Below are positions 5,805 to 14,035 of a stretch of DNA of 14,308 bases, piece by piece (within the stretch, counting starts at the first letter, position 1; each line of letters begins with the position of its first letter). The notes beneath the pieces were generated by a model. It saw only the letters and a program-made list of their open reading frames with translations. It did no database searches and was not told the origin of the DNA. Made by a program: the position numbers and the translations under genes. The stretch spans positions 1-14,308 of the forward strand of contig DJUV01000024.1 of assembly GCA_002440625.1 (NCBI GenBank), given 5' to 3'. The DNA is from Rhodobacteraceae bacterium UBA6273. GTDB taxonomy: Bacteria > Pseudomonadota > Alphaproteobacteria > Rhodobacterales > Rhodobacteraceae.

Positions 5805-6416
5805 ATGCCGCATGACGATCACGACCACCCGCATTCGCTTCTGCCTTCGGACCCCGCGCTTAGGGTGAAGGCGCTTGAGACCATTCTCGTCGCCAAGGGG
5901 CTGGTCGATCCCGCCGCGATGGCCGTGATCCTTGAGACCTACGAGACAAAGGTCGGCCCGCATCTGGGCGCCCGTGTGGTGGCGCGCGCCTGGGCCGATC
6001 CGCGGTTCCGGGCGCTTCTCCTCAAGAATGCCAATGCGGCAATGGCCGAGCTTGGCGTCACCGGCCGGCAGGGTGAGCATGTCGTGGCGGTGGAGAATAC
6101 GCCCGGAACCCACAACATGGTCGTCTGCACGCTGTGTTCCTGCTATCCGTGGCCTTTGCTCGGCATCCCGCCGGCCTGGTACAAGTCCGACGCCTACAGG
6201 GCGCGGGCGGTGAGGGAGCCGCGCAAGGTTCTGGCCGAGTTTGGCGTGACCCTGCCGGAAGGGCAAAAGGTCCGCGTCTGGGATTCGACCGCCGAGGTGC
6301 GCTACCTCGTCGTGCCGATGCGGCCCGAGGGGACGGAAGGAATGGACGAGGCGGCGCTCGCCACGCTTGTCACCCGCGACAGCATGATCGGCACCGGGTT
6401 GCCGCTGGCGCCATGA
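5805..6416 (+). CDS. nthA: Nitrile hydratase alpha subunit, cobalt type
   Basis: The alpha subunit carries the metal of nitrile hydratase, which hydrates nitriles to amides. The 203-residue protein contains [10 protein letters not shown] with Cys108, Cys111, Ser112 and Cys113. The Thr after the first Cys and Tyr after the last mark the Co(III) type; iron enzymes have VCSLCSCT. Cys111 and Cys113 are the pair expected to be oxidised to sulfinic and sulfenic acid. The segment following the metal site, with [20 protein letters not shown], is also typical. The ATG at 5805 gives the usual alpha length; the frame is open further upstream, but that part only overlaps DUF1127 out of frame. No Shine-Dalgarno sequence is evident, suggesting coupling to DUF1127. 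The stop overlaps the beta start (ATGA, 6413-6416). Confidence 0.96.
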   Translation: MPHDDHDHPHSLLPSDPALRVKALETILVAKGLVDPAAMAVILETYETKVGPHLGARVVARAWADPRFRALLLKNANAAMAELGVTGRQGEHVVAVENTPGTHNMVVCTLCSCYPWPLLGIPPAWYKSDAYRARAVREPRKVLAEFGVTLPEGQKVRVWDSTAEVRYLVVPMRPEGTEGMDEAALATLVTRDSMIGTGLPLAP

Positions 6417-7087
6417 CCCGCGTCCATGACATGGGCGGGCGGTTCGGCGACGGGCCGGTGGTGCCGGAACCGCAAGGCATGGTGCCCTTCGCGAAGCCCT
6501 GGCACCGGGAGGCGCTGGCGCTGACGCTCGCCGCCGGGGCGCTTGGGCAATGGTCGATCGACCGCTCGCGCCATGTCCGCGAATGCCTCTCGCCCGAGGA
6601 TTACACGCGGTTTTCCTATTACGAAATCTGGCTCGCCGCCCTTGCCGGGCTCCTGGTCGAAAAGGGTCTGGTGAGCCGGGAGGAGCTTGCCGCCGGCAAG
6701 GCGGAGCCGGGCGCCCCGCATCCGCGGATCTTCCGGCCCGCGGCCGTCGGCCCGTCTTTGGCGCGCGGCACGCCCTATACGCGGATCAGCAACGTGGCCC
6801 CGGCCTTCGCCCCCGGCGACCGGGTGCGGACGCGGCTTCCGGCGCGCAACACGCTTGTCGCGGGCGGTCACACGCGCCTTCCCGCCTATGCGGCGGGGCA
6901 TGTCGGCACCGTGATCCTGAGTCACGGCGCGCATGTCTTCCCTGATGCCAATGCCCATGGCCTCGGCGAAAGCCCCGAGCCACTTTATACCGTCGCCTTC
7001 GATGCCGGAGATCTTTGGGGCGAGGCGGAGCGGGCGGGTGATGAGGTGACGCTCGACCTCTGGCAAAGCTATCTGGAGCCGGCATGA
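6413..7087 (+). CDS. nthB: Nitrile hydratase beta subunit
   Basis: The 224-residue beta subunit pairs with alpha to form the active site. It begins [16 protein letters not shown], as in known beta subunits. Arg53 in [11 protein letters not shown] and Arg155 in GHTRLPAY correspond to the two arginines that contact the oxidised alpha cysteines (Arg56 and Arg141 in the Rhodococcus N771 enzyme, aligned from memory). Tyr69-Tyr70 in RFSYYEIW are the usual active-site tyrosines. The C-terminal SH3-like barrel ends with DLWQSYLEP. One oddity is AYAAG where other family members usually have YxRG. Start and stop overlap alpha and the activator gene by four bases each, so translation is coupled. Confidence 0.96.
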   Translation: MTRVHDMGGRFGDGPVVPEPQGMVPFAKPWHREALALTLAAGALGQWSIDRSRHVRECLSPEDYTRFSYYEIWLAALAGLLVEKGLVSREELAAGKAEPGAPHPRIFRPAAVGPSLARGTPYTRISNVAPAFAPGDRVRTRLPARNTLVAGGHTRLPAYAAGHVGTVILSHGAHVFPDANAHGLGESPEPLYTVAFDAGDLWGEAERAGDEVTLDLWQSYLEPA

Positions 7088-7395
7088 CCCCGGAACGACC
7101 CTTCGCGGAGCCTTGGCAGGCGGAGCTATTTGCGCTGACGGTGGCCTTGTCCGAAGCGGGCCAGTTCAGTTGGCCGGACTGGGCAGCAGCCTTCGGCGCG
7201 ACGCTGAAGCGGCACGGGGCGGCGCGGGAGCTGGACGGCGGCGCGGACTATTACGCGGCCTGGCTCGAGACGCTGGAAGGGCTGCTGGACAGGGCCGGAT
7301 CGGCGCCTGCGGCCGAGGCCCATGAAATGCGCCATCGCTGGGAGGCGGCTTATCTTTCGACGCCGCATGGCAAGCCGGTGCGGCTCGGGGAATAG
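7084..7395 (+). CDS. Nitrile hydratase accessory/activator protein (P14K-like)
   Basis: This 103-residue protein resembles the N-terminal domain of the beta subunit: PFAEPWQAELFALTVALSEA and GQFSWPDW here parallel [20 protein letters not shown] and GQWSIDRS in beta. In Co-type systems, such small beta-like proteins bind the alpha subunit, promote cobalt insertion and cysteine oxidation, and are then exchanged for beta (self-subunit swapping). The ATGA overlap with beta and position after it are typical. The gene ends 18 bp before the convergent meaB gene with no obvious terminator in between. No P47K-type iron activator or cobalt permease is adjacent, which agrees with a cobalt enzyme of minimal gene content. 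Confidence 0.9.
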   Translation: MTPERPFAEPWQAELFALTVALSEAGQFSWPDWAAAFGATLKRHGAARELDGGADYYAAWLETLEGLLDRAGSAPAAEAHEMRHRWEAAYLSTPHGKPVRLGE

Positions 7396-7413
7396 GCGCG
7401 ACGGCGGGCGGGG

Positions 7414-8391
7414 CTAGGAGGCCCTGAGCGCCGCCAGCATCTCTTCCGCCGCTTCCGCCGATGCCTTGCGCCCCGCAGCCACTTCCGCCCCGAGCGCCGC
7501 CATCCGGGCGCGGACCGACGCATCGCCGGTCAGCCTCGCCAGAAGCCCGGCCCGCACCTCTTCCTCGAACCAGCGCTGCGCCTGTTCCGCCCGCCGCTTC
7601 GCGAACCAGCCGCTTTGCCGCCGCGCCGTGGCAAGCGCCTGCATCCCGGACCAAGCCTCCTCAAGCCCGCTTTCCTCGACGGCCGAAACCACCATCGCTT
7701 TCGGAAAGCCTTCCGGGTCCTGCGGGCGTTTCCTCAGAAGCATGAGCGCCCCGGCGTAATCCGCGCAGGTCCGCATCGCGGTGTCTTTCAGCGCCCCGTC
7801 GGCCTTGTTGACGAGGATGAGGTCGGCCATCTCCATGATACCGCGCTTGACGCCCTGCAATTCGTCGCCGCCGGCGGGGGCCAGGAGGAGGACGAAGATA
7901 TCCGTCATCTCGGCCACCATCGTCTCGGACTGGCCGACGCCCACCGTCTCGATCAGCACCACGTCGAAGCCCGCCGCCTCACAGAGCGCCACCGCCTCGC
8001 GCGTACGCCTTGCGACGCCGCCAAGATGGGTCTGGCTCGGCGAGGGGCGGATGAAAGCCTTGGGGTCGCGGGCGAGCCGATCCATCCGGGTCTTGTCGCC
8101 AAGGATCGAGCCGCCGGTGCGCGCCGAGGAAGGATCGACGGCGAGCACGGCCACGCGATGCCCCTGCCCGGTCAGCATCATGCCGAAAGCCTCGATGAAG
8201 CTCGACTTGCCGACGCCGGGGGTGCCGGAAAGCCCGATCCTGAGCGCCTGCCGCACGGTCCCGAGCCGCGCCAGCAGCGCGGCGGCTGCCGTCCGGTGGT
8301 CGGCGCGGCCGCTTTCAACGAGCGTGATCGCCCGCGCCAGCGCCCGGCGGTCGCCCGCGGCCACGCCCTCGGCAAGCTTTGTCACATCCAT
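7414..8391 (-). CDS. meaB: MeaB/ArgK-family G3E GTPase (methylmalonyl-CoA mutase chaperone)
   Basis: The 325-residue protein has a P-loop GTPGVGKSS (56-64), the MeaB signature [19 protein letters not shown] (85-103), ETVGVGQSE (148-156) as the G3 region and NKAD (195-198) for guanine specificity. MeaB protects and reactivates the adenosylcobalamin-dependent methylmalonyl-CoA mutase in propionyl-CoA metabolism. Older annotations call it ArgK or LAO/AO transport ATPase. The C-terminal helical part (about 250-325) fits the dimerisation arm. The ATG at 8391 has GGAG upstream on the minus strand. No mutase gene lies in the window. It is convergent to the nitrile hydratase cluster and divergent from hrpB. 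Confidence 0.93.
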   Translation of the reverse strand: MDVTKLAEGVAAGDRRALARAITLVESGRADHRTAAAALLARLGTVRQALRIGLSGTPGVGKSSFIEAFGMMLTGQGHRVAVLAVDPSSARTGGSILGDKTRMDRLARDPKAFIRPSPSQTHLGGVARRTREAVALCEAAGFDVVLIETVGVGQSETMVAEMTDIFVLLLAPAGGDELQGVKRGIMEMADLILVNKADGALKDTAMRTCADYAGALMLLRKRPQDPEGFPKAMVVSAVEESGLEEAWSGMQALATARRQSGWFAKRRAEQAQRWFEEEVRAGLLARLTGDASVRARMAALGAEVAAGRKASAEAAEEMLAALRAS

Positions 8392-8495
8392 CGCCGGCTC
8401 CGTCCCTTGTCGTCCCCGTTCTGCCCGCCCGCACCTCGCCTGTCCATCCCCGGCGGCGCTGGAAAAGCCGGGGCATTCGCGCGATAAGCGCCGCC

Positions 8496-10925
8496 ATGAC
8501 CCCCGCCCTGCCCATCGACGATGTCCTGCCTTCTCTCATCGCGGCCCTACGCGACAAGGGCCGCGCCGTGTTGCAGGCGCCGCCCGGTGCCGGCAAGACC
8601 ACGCGGGTACCGCTGGCGATCCTGGAAGCGGGCCTTGCGACGAGCCGCGTCGTCATGCTGGAACCCCGCCGCCTTGCCGCCCGCGCCGCCGCCGAGCGGA
8701 TGGCGGAGACGCTGGGCGAGAAGGTCGGCGAGACGGTCGGCTACCGTATCCGGGGCGAGGCGAAGGTTTCCAAGGCCACGAAGATCGAGGTGGTGACGGA
8801 GGGCATCCTGACACGGATGCTTCAGTCGGACCCTGAGCTTCGGGGCGTAAGCACCCTGATCTTCGACGAATTTCACGAACGCTCGCTGAATGCCGATCTT
8901 GGCCTTGCGCTGGCATGGGAGGTGCGGCAGGCGCTCAGGCCCGATTTGCAGATCATCGTCATGTCGGCGACGCTCGATGCCGGGCCGGTGGCAGCGATGC
9001 TGGCGGATGCACCTGTTGTCACGTCCGAAGGCCGCGCCTTTCCGGTGGAAACGCGGTGGCTGCCGCGCCCCATCGTGGCGGGGATGCGGTTCGAGGCGGC
9101 ACTCGCGGGGCTGGTCGTAGAGGCGGCGGAGGAGACGGAAGGCGGCATCCTCGTCTTCTTGCCGGGCGAGGGCGAGATCCGGCGGGTGGAGGCTTTGTTG
9201 CAAAACCGCCTGCCGGGTGATTGCGTGGTCCGGCCCTTGTTCGGCGCGATGGACTTCGCCGCCCAGCGCGCCGCCATCGCTCCGGCGCGGGAGGGGCGGA
9301 AGGTGGTGCTGGCGACCGCCATCGCCGAAACCTCGCTGACCATCGAGGATGTGCGTGTGGTGGTGGACGGTGGAAGGGCGCGGCGGGCACGCTTCGATCC
9401 GGCCTCGGGCATGTCGCGGCTTGTCACCGAGAGGGTGACGCGGGCCGAGGCGGAGCAGCGGCGGGGCCGCGCGGGGCGGGTGGCGGAAGGCACCTGCTAC
9501 CGGCTCTGGACCAAGGGCGAGGAAGGCGGGATGGCCACCTTTCCGCCGCCCGAGATCGCCGCCGCCGACCTGACCGGCCTCGCGCTGGAACTGGCGCTCT
9601 GGGGATCAGACGGGGCCGATCTTGCTTTCCTGACCCCGCCCCCCGCCCCGGCGCTGGCCGAGGCGCGGGCGCTGCTGGCCGATCTCGGCGCGCTTGCCGA
9701 GGGCCGGATCACCGCGCATGGCCGGGCGCTCGCCGCCCTGCCCGTGCATCCGCGCCTTGGCCATATGCTGGTGACGGCGGGGCCGGAGGCGGCGACCCTC
9801 GCCGCCCTGCTGGAAGAGCGCGATCCCTTGCGCGGCGCTCCCGCCGACCTCGCCTTGCGTCTTGAGGCGCTGCGCGATCCGGGGCGCCTCAATGCCGATC
9901 GCGGCATCGTCGAACGCATCCGCAGCGAGACGAAGCGCCTTGCCCGGATGGTGACGCCCGTGGCGGAACGCTTCTCCCCCGCCGAGATGGCCGCCCTCGC
10001 CTATCCCGACCGGATCGGACTTCGCCGCAAGGGCGATGCGCCACGCTTTGTGCTGTCCGGCGGCAAGGGCGCCATCGCCGCCGAGGGCGATCCCATCGGC
10101 AAGGCCGACCTCATCGTCGCGACCGATCTTGACGGCGACCCGCGCGAGGCGAAGCTCCGGCAGGGGATCGCGCTGACCGAAACCTCGCTCCGCCGCCAAT
10201 ACGGCGACCGCATCCGCTGGCAGGACATCACCGAATGGTCCCGCCGCGAGGGGCGGGTGATCGCGCGGCGGCAGGAACGCCTCGGCGCGCTGATCCTCGC
10301 CGAGCGGCACTGGCCCGAGGCGCCGCCCGAAGCACTGGCCCGCGCCGCTTTCGACGGGCTGGTGCAGATCGGCCTGCCGTGGAGCGATGCCGCCCGCCGC
10401 TTCCGCGCCCGTATCGCGCTTCTGAGGCACGAAGGCGCGGAGATGCCGGACCTGTCGGACGAAAGCCTTCTCGCCGATCCCGGCTGGCTTCTGCCATTCC
10501 TGCCCGGCAAGCGGACGGAAGCCGACCTCCGCGCGCTCGATCTGACCGAGGCACTGAGGGCGAAGCTTTCGTGGGAGGAGATGGCGCTCGCCGACCGGCT
10601 CGCGCCTGCGCATTTCGAAACACCGCTCGGCCGGAAGATCGCCATCGACTACGAGGGCGATCATCCGTCGATCACCCTTCGCCTGCAGGAGATGTTCGGC
10701 GTCAGCCAGCATCCCACCGTCGGCCCGAAGCGCCTGCCTTTGCGCATCACGCTTCTGTCGCCCGCCCAGCGCCCGGTCCAAACCACGCTCGACCTGCCCG
10801 GCTTCTGGGCAACAAGCTACGGCGATGTCAGGAAGGACATGCGCGGCCAGTACCCGCGCCATCCATGGCCCGAGGACCCGACCGGGGCGGAACCGACGCT
10901 CCGCGCCAAGCCGCGCGGCACCTGA
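8496..10925 (+). CDS. hrpB: ATP-dependent helicase HrpB (DEAH/RHA family)
   Basis: The 809-residue protein has the expected HrpB length. Motif I is PPGAGKTT (29-36), motif II DEFH (124-127), motif III SAT (157-159) and motif [10 protein letters not shown] (321-328). These are followed by the helicase-associated region and the long HrpB C-terminal domain, ending with [21 protein letters not shown], a well-kept C-terminal signature. The biological role of HrpB in bacteria is poorly defined; an RNA-related function is assumed from the family. The ATG at 8496 gives the family N-terminus; the frame is open upstream to 8379 but overlaps meaB and lacks family sequence. No strong Shine-Dalgarno sequence is visible. 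It ends 3 bp before the convergent DUF1993 stop. Confidence 0.96.
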   Translation: MTPALPIDDVLPSLIAALRDKGRAVLQAPPGAGKTTRVPLAILEAGLATSRVVMLEPRRLAARAAAERMAETLGEKVGETVGYRIRGEAKVSKATKIEVVTEGILTRMLQSDPELRGVSTLIFDEFHERSLNADLGLALAWEVRQALRPDLQIIVMSATLDAGPVAAMLADAPVVTSEGRAFPVETRWLPRPIVAGMRFEAALAGLVVEAAEETEGGILVFLPGEGEIRRVEALLQNRLPGDCVVRPLFGAMDFAAQRAAIAPAREGRKVVLATAIAETSLTIEDVRVVVDGGRARRARFDPASGMSRLVTERVTRAEAEQRRGRAGRVAEGTCYRLWTKGEEGGMATFPPPEIAAADLTGLALELALWGSDGADLAFLTPPPAPALAEARALLADLGALAEGRITAHGRALAALPVHPRLGHMLVTAGPEAATLAALLEERDPLRGAPADLALRLEALRDPGRLNADRGIVERIRSETKRLARMVTPVAERFSPAEMAALAYPDRIGLRRKGDAPRFVLSGGKGAIAAEGDPIGKADLIVATDLDGDPREAKLRQGIALTETSLRRQYGDRIRWQDITEWSRREGRVIARRQERLGALILAERHWPEAPPEALARAAFDGLVQIGLPWSDAARRFRARIALLRHEGAEMPDLSDESLLADPGWLLPFLPGKRTEADLRALDLTEALRAKLSWEEMALADRLAPAHFETPLGRKIAIDYEGDHPSITLRLQEMFGVSQHPTVGPKRLPLRITLLSPAQRPVQTTLDLPGFWATSYGDVRKDMRGQYPRHPWPEDPTGAEPTLRAKPRGT

Positions 10926-10928
10926 GCC

Positions 10929-11426
10929 TCAGCCGGCGAGAAAGTCGGGCTTGCCAAGCTCGACGCCATTGTGGCGCAGGATCGCGTAGGCCGTGGTCAG
11001 ATGGAAATAGAAGTTCGGCAGGCTCCAGATGCGGACGAAATCGAGGCCCGAGAACACCATGTCACTGCCGCGCACCTTGATCGTCAGCGACCGCTCCTCC
11101 GCCCTGTCGAAATCGGCCTTCGGGATGGCGTTGATGGCGGCGATGGTCGCGGCGATGCGGGCTTTCAGCTCGGCGACCGTGGTTTCGGTATCGGGCACCG
11201 AGGGCGGCTCCCCGCCCGCAAGCCGGATCGCACCGCGCCGGGCCATGTCACAGACGATCTGCACCTGCCGCGTCAGGGGATACATGTCGGGGTAAAGTCG
11301 GGCCGCCAGAAAGACCGAAGGGTCGATCTTCTTCGTTTCCGCATGAGCCGCCGCCTTGTCGAGGATCTTCGACAGGGCGGAGAGGCCGCGCAGCATCGGC
11401 GGTACATAGAGATCATACAACGACAT
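10929..11426 (-). CDS. DUF1993 family protein
   Basis: The 165-residue protein starts MSLYDLYVPPMLRGLSALSK and ends with FYFHLTTAYAILRHNGVELG and KPDF, the recognisable conserved end of DUF1993 proteins. The fold is probably an all-helical DinB-like bundle (from family knowledge, moderately sure). The biochemical function is unknown. The ATG at 11426 is chosen because GGGAGG lies about 9 nt upstream on the minus strand; the frame extends to a TTG at 11444 that would precede this ribosome site. It lies downstream of argF, separated by a GC hairpin, and is convergent to hrpB. Confidence 0.88.
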   Translation of the reverse strand: MSLYDLYVPPMLRGLSALSKILDKAAAHAETKKIDPSVFLAARLYPDMYPLTRQVQIVCDMARRGAIRLAGGEPPSVPDTETTVAELKARIAATIAAINAIPKADFDRAEERSLTIKVRGSDMVFSGLDFVRIWSLPNFYFHLTTAYAILRHNGVELGKPDFLAG

Positions 11427-11482
11427 GGATGGGACCTCCCTCAAGGCTGCGGCACGCTACTCCGGCAAGGGACGGGACGGAA

Positions 11483-11500
11483 GGGGCCGCGTGCGGCCCC
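11483..11500 (-). terminator. GC-rich hairpin downstream of argF
   Basis: GGGGCCGC (11483-11490) and GCGGCCCC (11493-11500) form an almost loop-less 8-bp palindrome (in practice a 7-bp stem with a 4-nt loop), 8 bp past the argF stop. On the minus strand only TTCC follows; on the plus strand ACCCTTTTC follows. It likely marks the end of the argD-argF transcript, but is not a perfect intrinsic terminator. Confidence 0.5.
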
Positions 11501-11507
11501 ACCCTTT

Positions 11508-12434
11508 TCACACCCCGAGGCACCAGCGCAGGATCGCCTTTTGCGCATGGAGGCGGTTTTCGCTTTCGTCGAAGATCACCGATTGCGGGCCGTCCATCAC
11601 CTCGCTCGTCGCCTCTTCGTTCCGGTGCGCGGGCAGGCAGTGCATGAAAAGCGCGTCGGGCTTGGCCTCGCCCATCATCGCGCCGTTGACCTGATAGGGG
11701 CGAAGCTGGTTGTGGCGGCGTTCCCGGGCGCTTTCGGGGTCATGCATCGACACCCAGGTATCGGTGACGATGGCATCGGCGCCATGGGCGGCGCGCAGGG
11801 GATCGCGGTCGATCACCACGTTGGAGCCCTTGGAGCGGGCGAATTCCACCGCGCGCGGGTTGGGGTCGAGCGTTTCCGGCCCGGTGAAGGTCACGTCGAA
11901 GCCGAACTGGCCGGCGGCGTGGAGCCAGGAGGTGCAGACGTTGTTGCCATCGCCGGACCAGACGAACTTGCGGCCCTTGAGGGGCCCCCGATGTTCCTCA
12001 TAGGTCACGATATCGGCCATGATCTGGCAGGGATGCGAGGTGTCGGTCAGGCCGTTGATGACCGGGACCGTGGCATGTTCGGCCATCTCGAGAAGCGTCG
12101 CCTCGTCGAAGGTCCTGAGCATGATGAGGTCGACGTAGCGCGAGAGGACGCGGGCGGTATCGGCGATGGATTCGCCATGGCCAAGCTGCATGTCCTTGCC
12201 GGAGAGCACCATCGTCTCGCCGCCCATCTGGCGGGCGCCGACGTCGAAGGAGATGCGCGTCCGTGTCGAGGGCTTTTCGAAGATCAGCGCGATCATGCGG
12301 CCGGCGAGCGGCTGAACGTCGTCAAGCGCGCCCTTGGGGCGGCCGTTGCGCGCGTCCTTCATGCTGCGGGCATTGCGGATCATCGCCGTGAGGTCGGCGG
12401 GGCTGGTTTTGTCGATATCGAGGAAGTGGTTCAT
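11508..12434 (-). CDS. argF: Ornithine carbamoyltransferase
   Basis: ArgF makes citrulline from ornithine and carbamoyl phosphate in arginine biosynthesis. The 308-residue protein carries FEKPSTRTR (52-60, carbamoyl phosphate binding), HPCQ (134-137), TDTWVSM (224-230) and HCLP (265-268, ornithine-binding and catalytic loop). Length is normal. AGGAAAG precedes the ATG on the minus strand. It follows argD on the same strand with a 60-bp spacer containing a GC hairpin, so an argD-argF operon is likely. The anabolic role is inferred from pairing with argD and absence of arcA/arcC neighbours. Confidence 0.97.
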   Translation of the reverse strand: MNHFLDIDKTSPADLTAMIRNARSMKDARNGRPKGALDDVQPLAGRMIALIFEKPSTRTRISFDVGARQMGGETMVLSGKDMQLGHGESIADTARVLSRYVDLIMLRTFDEATLLEMAEHATVPVINGLTDTSHPCQIMADIVTYEEHRGPLKGRKFVWSGDGNNVCTSWLHAAGQFGFDVTFTGPETLDPNPRAVEFARSKGSNVVIDRDPLRAAHGADAIVTDTWVSMHDPESARERRHNQLRPYQVNGAMMGEAKPDALFMHCLPAHRNEEATSEVMDGPQSVIFDESENRLHAQKAILRWCLGV

Positions 12435-12453
12435 GATGTTGGCTTTCCTGCCG

Positions 12454-12496
12454 GTCCGCCGGGGGGCTCGCCCCCCGGACCCCCGAGAGTATTTTC
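12454..12496 (-). repeat. Intergenic GAAAATAC/G-rich hairpin element, copy B, within argD-argF
   Basis: On the minus strand GAAAATACTCTCGGGGG (12496-12480) starts inside the argD stop codon. It is followed by a hairpin: CCGGGGGG (12478-12471 read as complement) pairs with its mirror at 12466-12459 around a 4-nt loop. It resembles copy A downstream of cobB. No T-tract follows toward argF, so it may only attenuate or protect the mRNA between the two genes. Confidence 0.5.
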
Positions 12497-13679
12497 AGAC
12501 AGAAAGTGAGGCGGGTTCGAGCGCCACGGCAGCGGCATCGAGGCGGCGGACGGCCTCCTCGATCTCGGCGTCGGTGATGGTCAGCGGCGGCAGGATGCGG
12601 AGCGTGTCATCGGCGGCGGCGACGGTCAGGACATGGGCGGCGTAGCCGGACTTGACCATGTCGGCTGGCGCGACCTTGCACTTGAGGCCGAGCATCAGGC
12701 CTTGCCCCCGCACCGCCTCGAAGATGGCGGGGTGGGTGGCGACGAGCGCTTCGAGCCTTTGGCGGAAGAGGGCGCCCTTGCGCGCGACCTCGGCGAGGAA
12801 GGCGGGGTCGGCGATGATCTCCACCACCTTCGCGCCGACGGCGCAGGCCAGGGGATTGCCGCCATAGGTGGAGCCATGCGTGCCCGCCACCATGCCGGCG
12901 GCGGCCTTTTCGCTGGCGAGGACGGCGCCGAGCGGGAAGCCGCCGCCGATGCCCTTGGCGACCATCATGATGTCGGGGGCGATCCCCGCCCATTCATGCG
13001 CGAAGAGCCGCCCGGTCCGACCCATGCCGCATTGCACCTCATCAAGGATCAGGAGCGCGCCGGTCTTGTCGCAGGCAGCTCGGATGCGCTTCAGGTCGGC
13101 GTCAGAGAGGGGCCGGATGCCGCCCTCGCCCTGAATGGGCTCGACCATCACCGCGCAGGTATCCTCGCTGATCGCCGCTTCGAGGGCGTCGATGTCGGCC
13201 CAGGGCAGTTGCCGGAAGCCGGGCATCAGCGGGCCGAAGCCTTTGACCATCTTCTCCGACCCTGCCGCCGCGATGGCGCCGGTGGAGCGGCCGTGGAAGG
13301 CGCCTTCGAAGGTCAGGATCTCGACCCTCGGCGTGCCTTTGTCGTACCAGTATTTGCGCGCCATCTTGATCGCGAGTTCCGCCGTCTCGGTCCCGGAATT
13401 GGTGACGAAGACGGTATCGGCGAAGGTGGCGTCGGTCAGAAGATCGGCGAGCCGTTGCTGTTCGGGGATCTGATAGACGTTCGAGACATGCCAGAGCTTG
13501 CCCGCCTGTTCGGTCAGCGTGGCGACCAGTGCGGGACAGGCATGGCCGAGCGCATTGACCGCGATCCCCGAGCCGAGGTCGAGATATCGGGTGCCGCCCT
13601 TGTCGATCAGCCAGCTGCCCTCGCCCTTCACGAAGGAGAGGGGGGCGCGGTTATAGGTCGGAAGAACGGTCGGGATCAT
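12495..13679 (-). CDS. argD: Acetylornithine/succinyldiaminopimelate aminotransferase
   Basis: ArgD is a class III, PLP-dependent aminotransferase that converts N-acetylglutamate semialdehyde to acetylornithine; some also act in lysine synthesis. The 394-residue protein begins MIPTVLPTYNRAPLSFVKGEG and shows TNSGTETAELAIKMAR (93-108), ILDEVQCGMGRTG (211-223, Asp213 for the pyridine nitrogen), AKGIGGGFPLGAV with the PLP-lysine Lys242, and THGSTYGGNPLACA. The ATG at 13679 is preferred over an upstream in-frame start at 13775, which adds 32 residues unlike the family; GGAG lies upstream. It is the first gene of the argD-argF unit and diverges from gcrA. Confidence 0.96.
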   Translation of the reverse strand: MIPTVLPTYNRAPLSFVKGEGSWLIDKGGTRYLDLGSGIAVNALGHACPALVATLTEQAGKLWHVSNVYQIPEQQRLADLLTDATFADTVFVTNSGTETAELAIKMARKYWYDKGTPRVEILTFEGAFHGRSTGAIAAAGSEKMVKGFGPLMPGFRQLPWADIDALEAAISEDTCAVMVEPIQGEGGIRPLSDADLKRIRAACDKTGALLILDEVQCGMGRTGRLFAHEWAGIAPDIMMVAKGIGGGFPLGAVLASEKAAAGMVAGTHGSTYGGNPLACAVGAKVVEIIADPAFLAEVARKGALFRQRLEALVATHPAIFEAVRGQGLMLGLKCKVAPADMVKSGYAAHVLTVAAADDTLRILPPLTITDAEIEEAVRRLDAAAVALEPASLSV

Positions 13680-13843
13680 CTCGGGGGTACTCCGCGAAGA
13701 GAAGGCCAAGGGGTGCCCTAAGGGGCGGGATGTGTCAACGATTTGCGGGGTGTGGCGGCGGGTCGTAGCGGCCACGGGACGGCGGACGTCAGGCGCGGGT
13801 GCGGCGGCGTCGGGGACGGGCGTGAAGGCGGGTCCGTTGCGTC

Positions 13844-13857
13844 ATGGCCACGGCCAT
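13844..13857. promoter_or_regulatory. Dyad ATGGCC-AC-GGCCAT
   Basis: A perfect 6-bp inverted repeat with a 2-bp centre lies about midway between argD and gcrA. It has operator-like size and symmetry. I cannot assign it to a known regulator. Chance is possible in GC-rich DNA. Confidence 0.3.
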
Positions 13858-13934
13858 AACGGGAATGTGCGGACCTGTCCACCGGAAACTCTGGCGGCCG
13901 GGACGGCCCGGACTTGCCAAGGTGGGGGCATCTC

Positions 13935-13965
13935 TTGTATCTCAGCCCGTCCCATCTAGAATGGG
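13935..13965 (+). promoter_or_regulatory. Candidate gcrA promoter with overlapping dyad
   Basis: TTGTAT (13935-13940), a 16-bp spacer and TAGAAT (13957-13962) make a reasonable sigma-70 promoter; the -10 matches consensus in five of six positions. The -10 sits inside the inverted repeat CCCAT-CTAGA-ATGGG (13951-13965), suggesting that a repressor could occlude it. The leader to the gcrA ATG would be about 65 nt. Confidence 0.5.
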
Positions 13966-14035
13966 CCTTGCGACTTTCCGGACCCTGCCAGCGCGGCCCC
14001 GCCCCTGACCTGGTCCCCCGACCCGAGGTAAGATC

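Larger units (their letters stand above)
13680..14035. promoter_or_regulatory. 356-bp argD / gcrA divergent intergenic region
   Basis: No gene is supported here; short open frames have GTG starts and low-complexity composition. On the argD side a perfect -35 hexamer TTGACA lies at 13738-13733 (minus strand), but no good -10 follows. The sequence next to argD (13680-13700) loosely resembles the GAAAATAC elements. The middle part is G-rich on the plus strand. On the gcrA side there are three dyads (13844-13857, 13898-13911, 13951-13965) and a candidate promoter. I see no CcrM GANTC site and no clear CtrA box in this stretch. Confidence 0.55.

Noticed and set aside
7084..8391. Functional link between the cobalt nitrile hydratase and the B12-related MeaB GTPase
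   Set aside because: Both relate to cobalt, but the genes are convergent, not co-transcribed, and MeaB acts on a cobalamin enzyme rather than on cobalt insertion. Chance neighbours are the simpler reading.
9606..10862. 418-codon minus-strand frame inside hrpB
   Set aside because: It is antisense to conserved HrpB sequence; the translation shows no domain and mirrors codon-position bias.
10971..12509. 512-codon plus-strand frame over DUF1993 and argF
   Set aside because: It spans two real genes and a hairpin on the other strand, and has no protein family features.
12633..13721. 362-codon plus-strand frame over argD
   Set aside because: It is an antisense shadow of argD, with composition biased to Gly/Asp/His/Arg and no recognisable motif.
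13740..13840. G-rich run as a possible tandem repeat or CRISPR-like array
   Set aside because: No regular repeat unit or spacing is present; it is compositional GC skew.
13732..13959. 75-codon plus-strand frame upstream of gcrA
   Set aside because: GTG start, no ribosome site, Gly/Thr/Arg low-complexity translation, and overlap with the promoter elements of both flanking genes.
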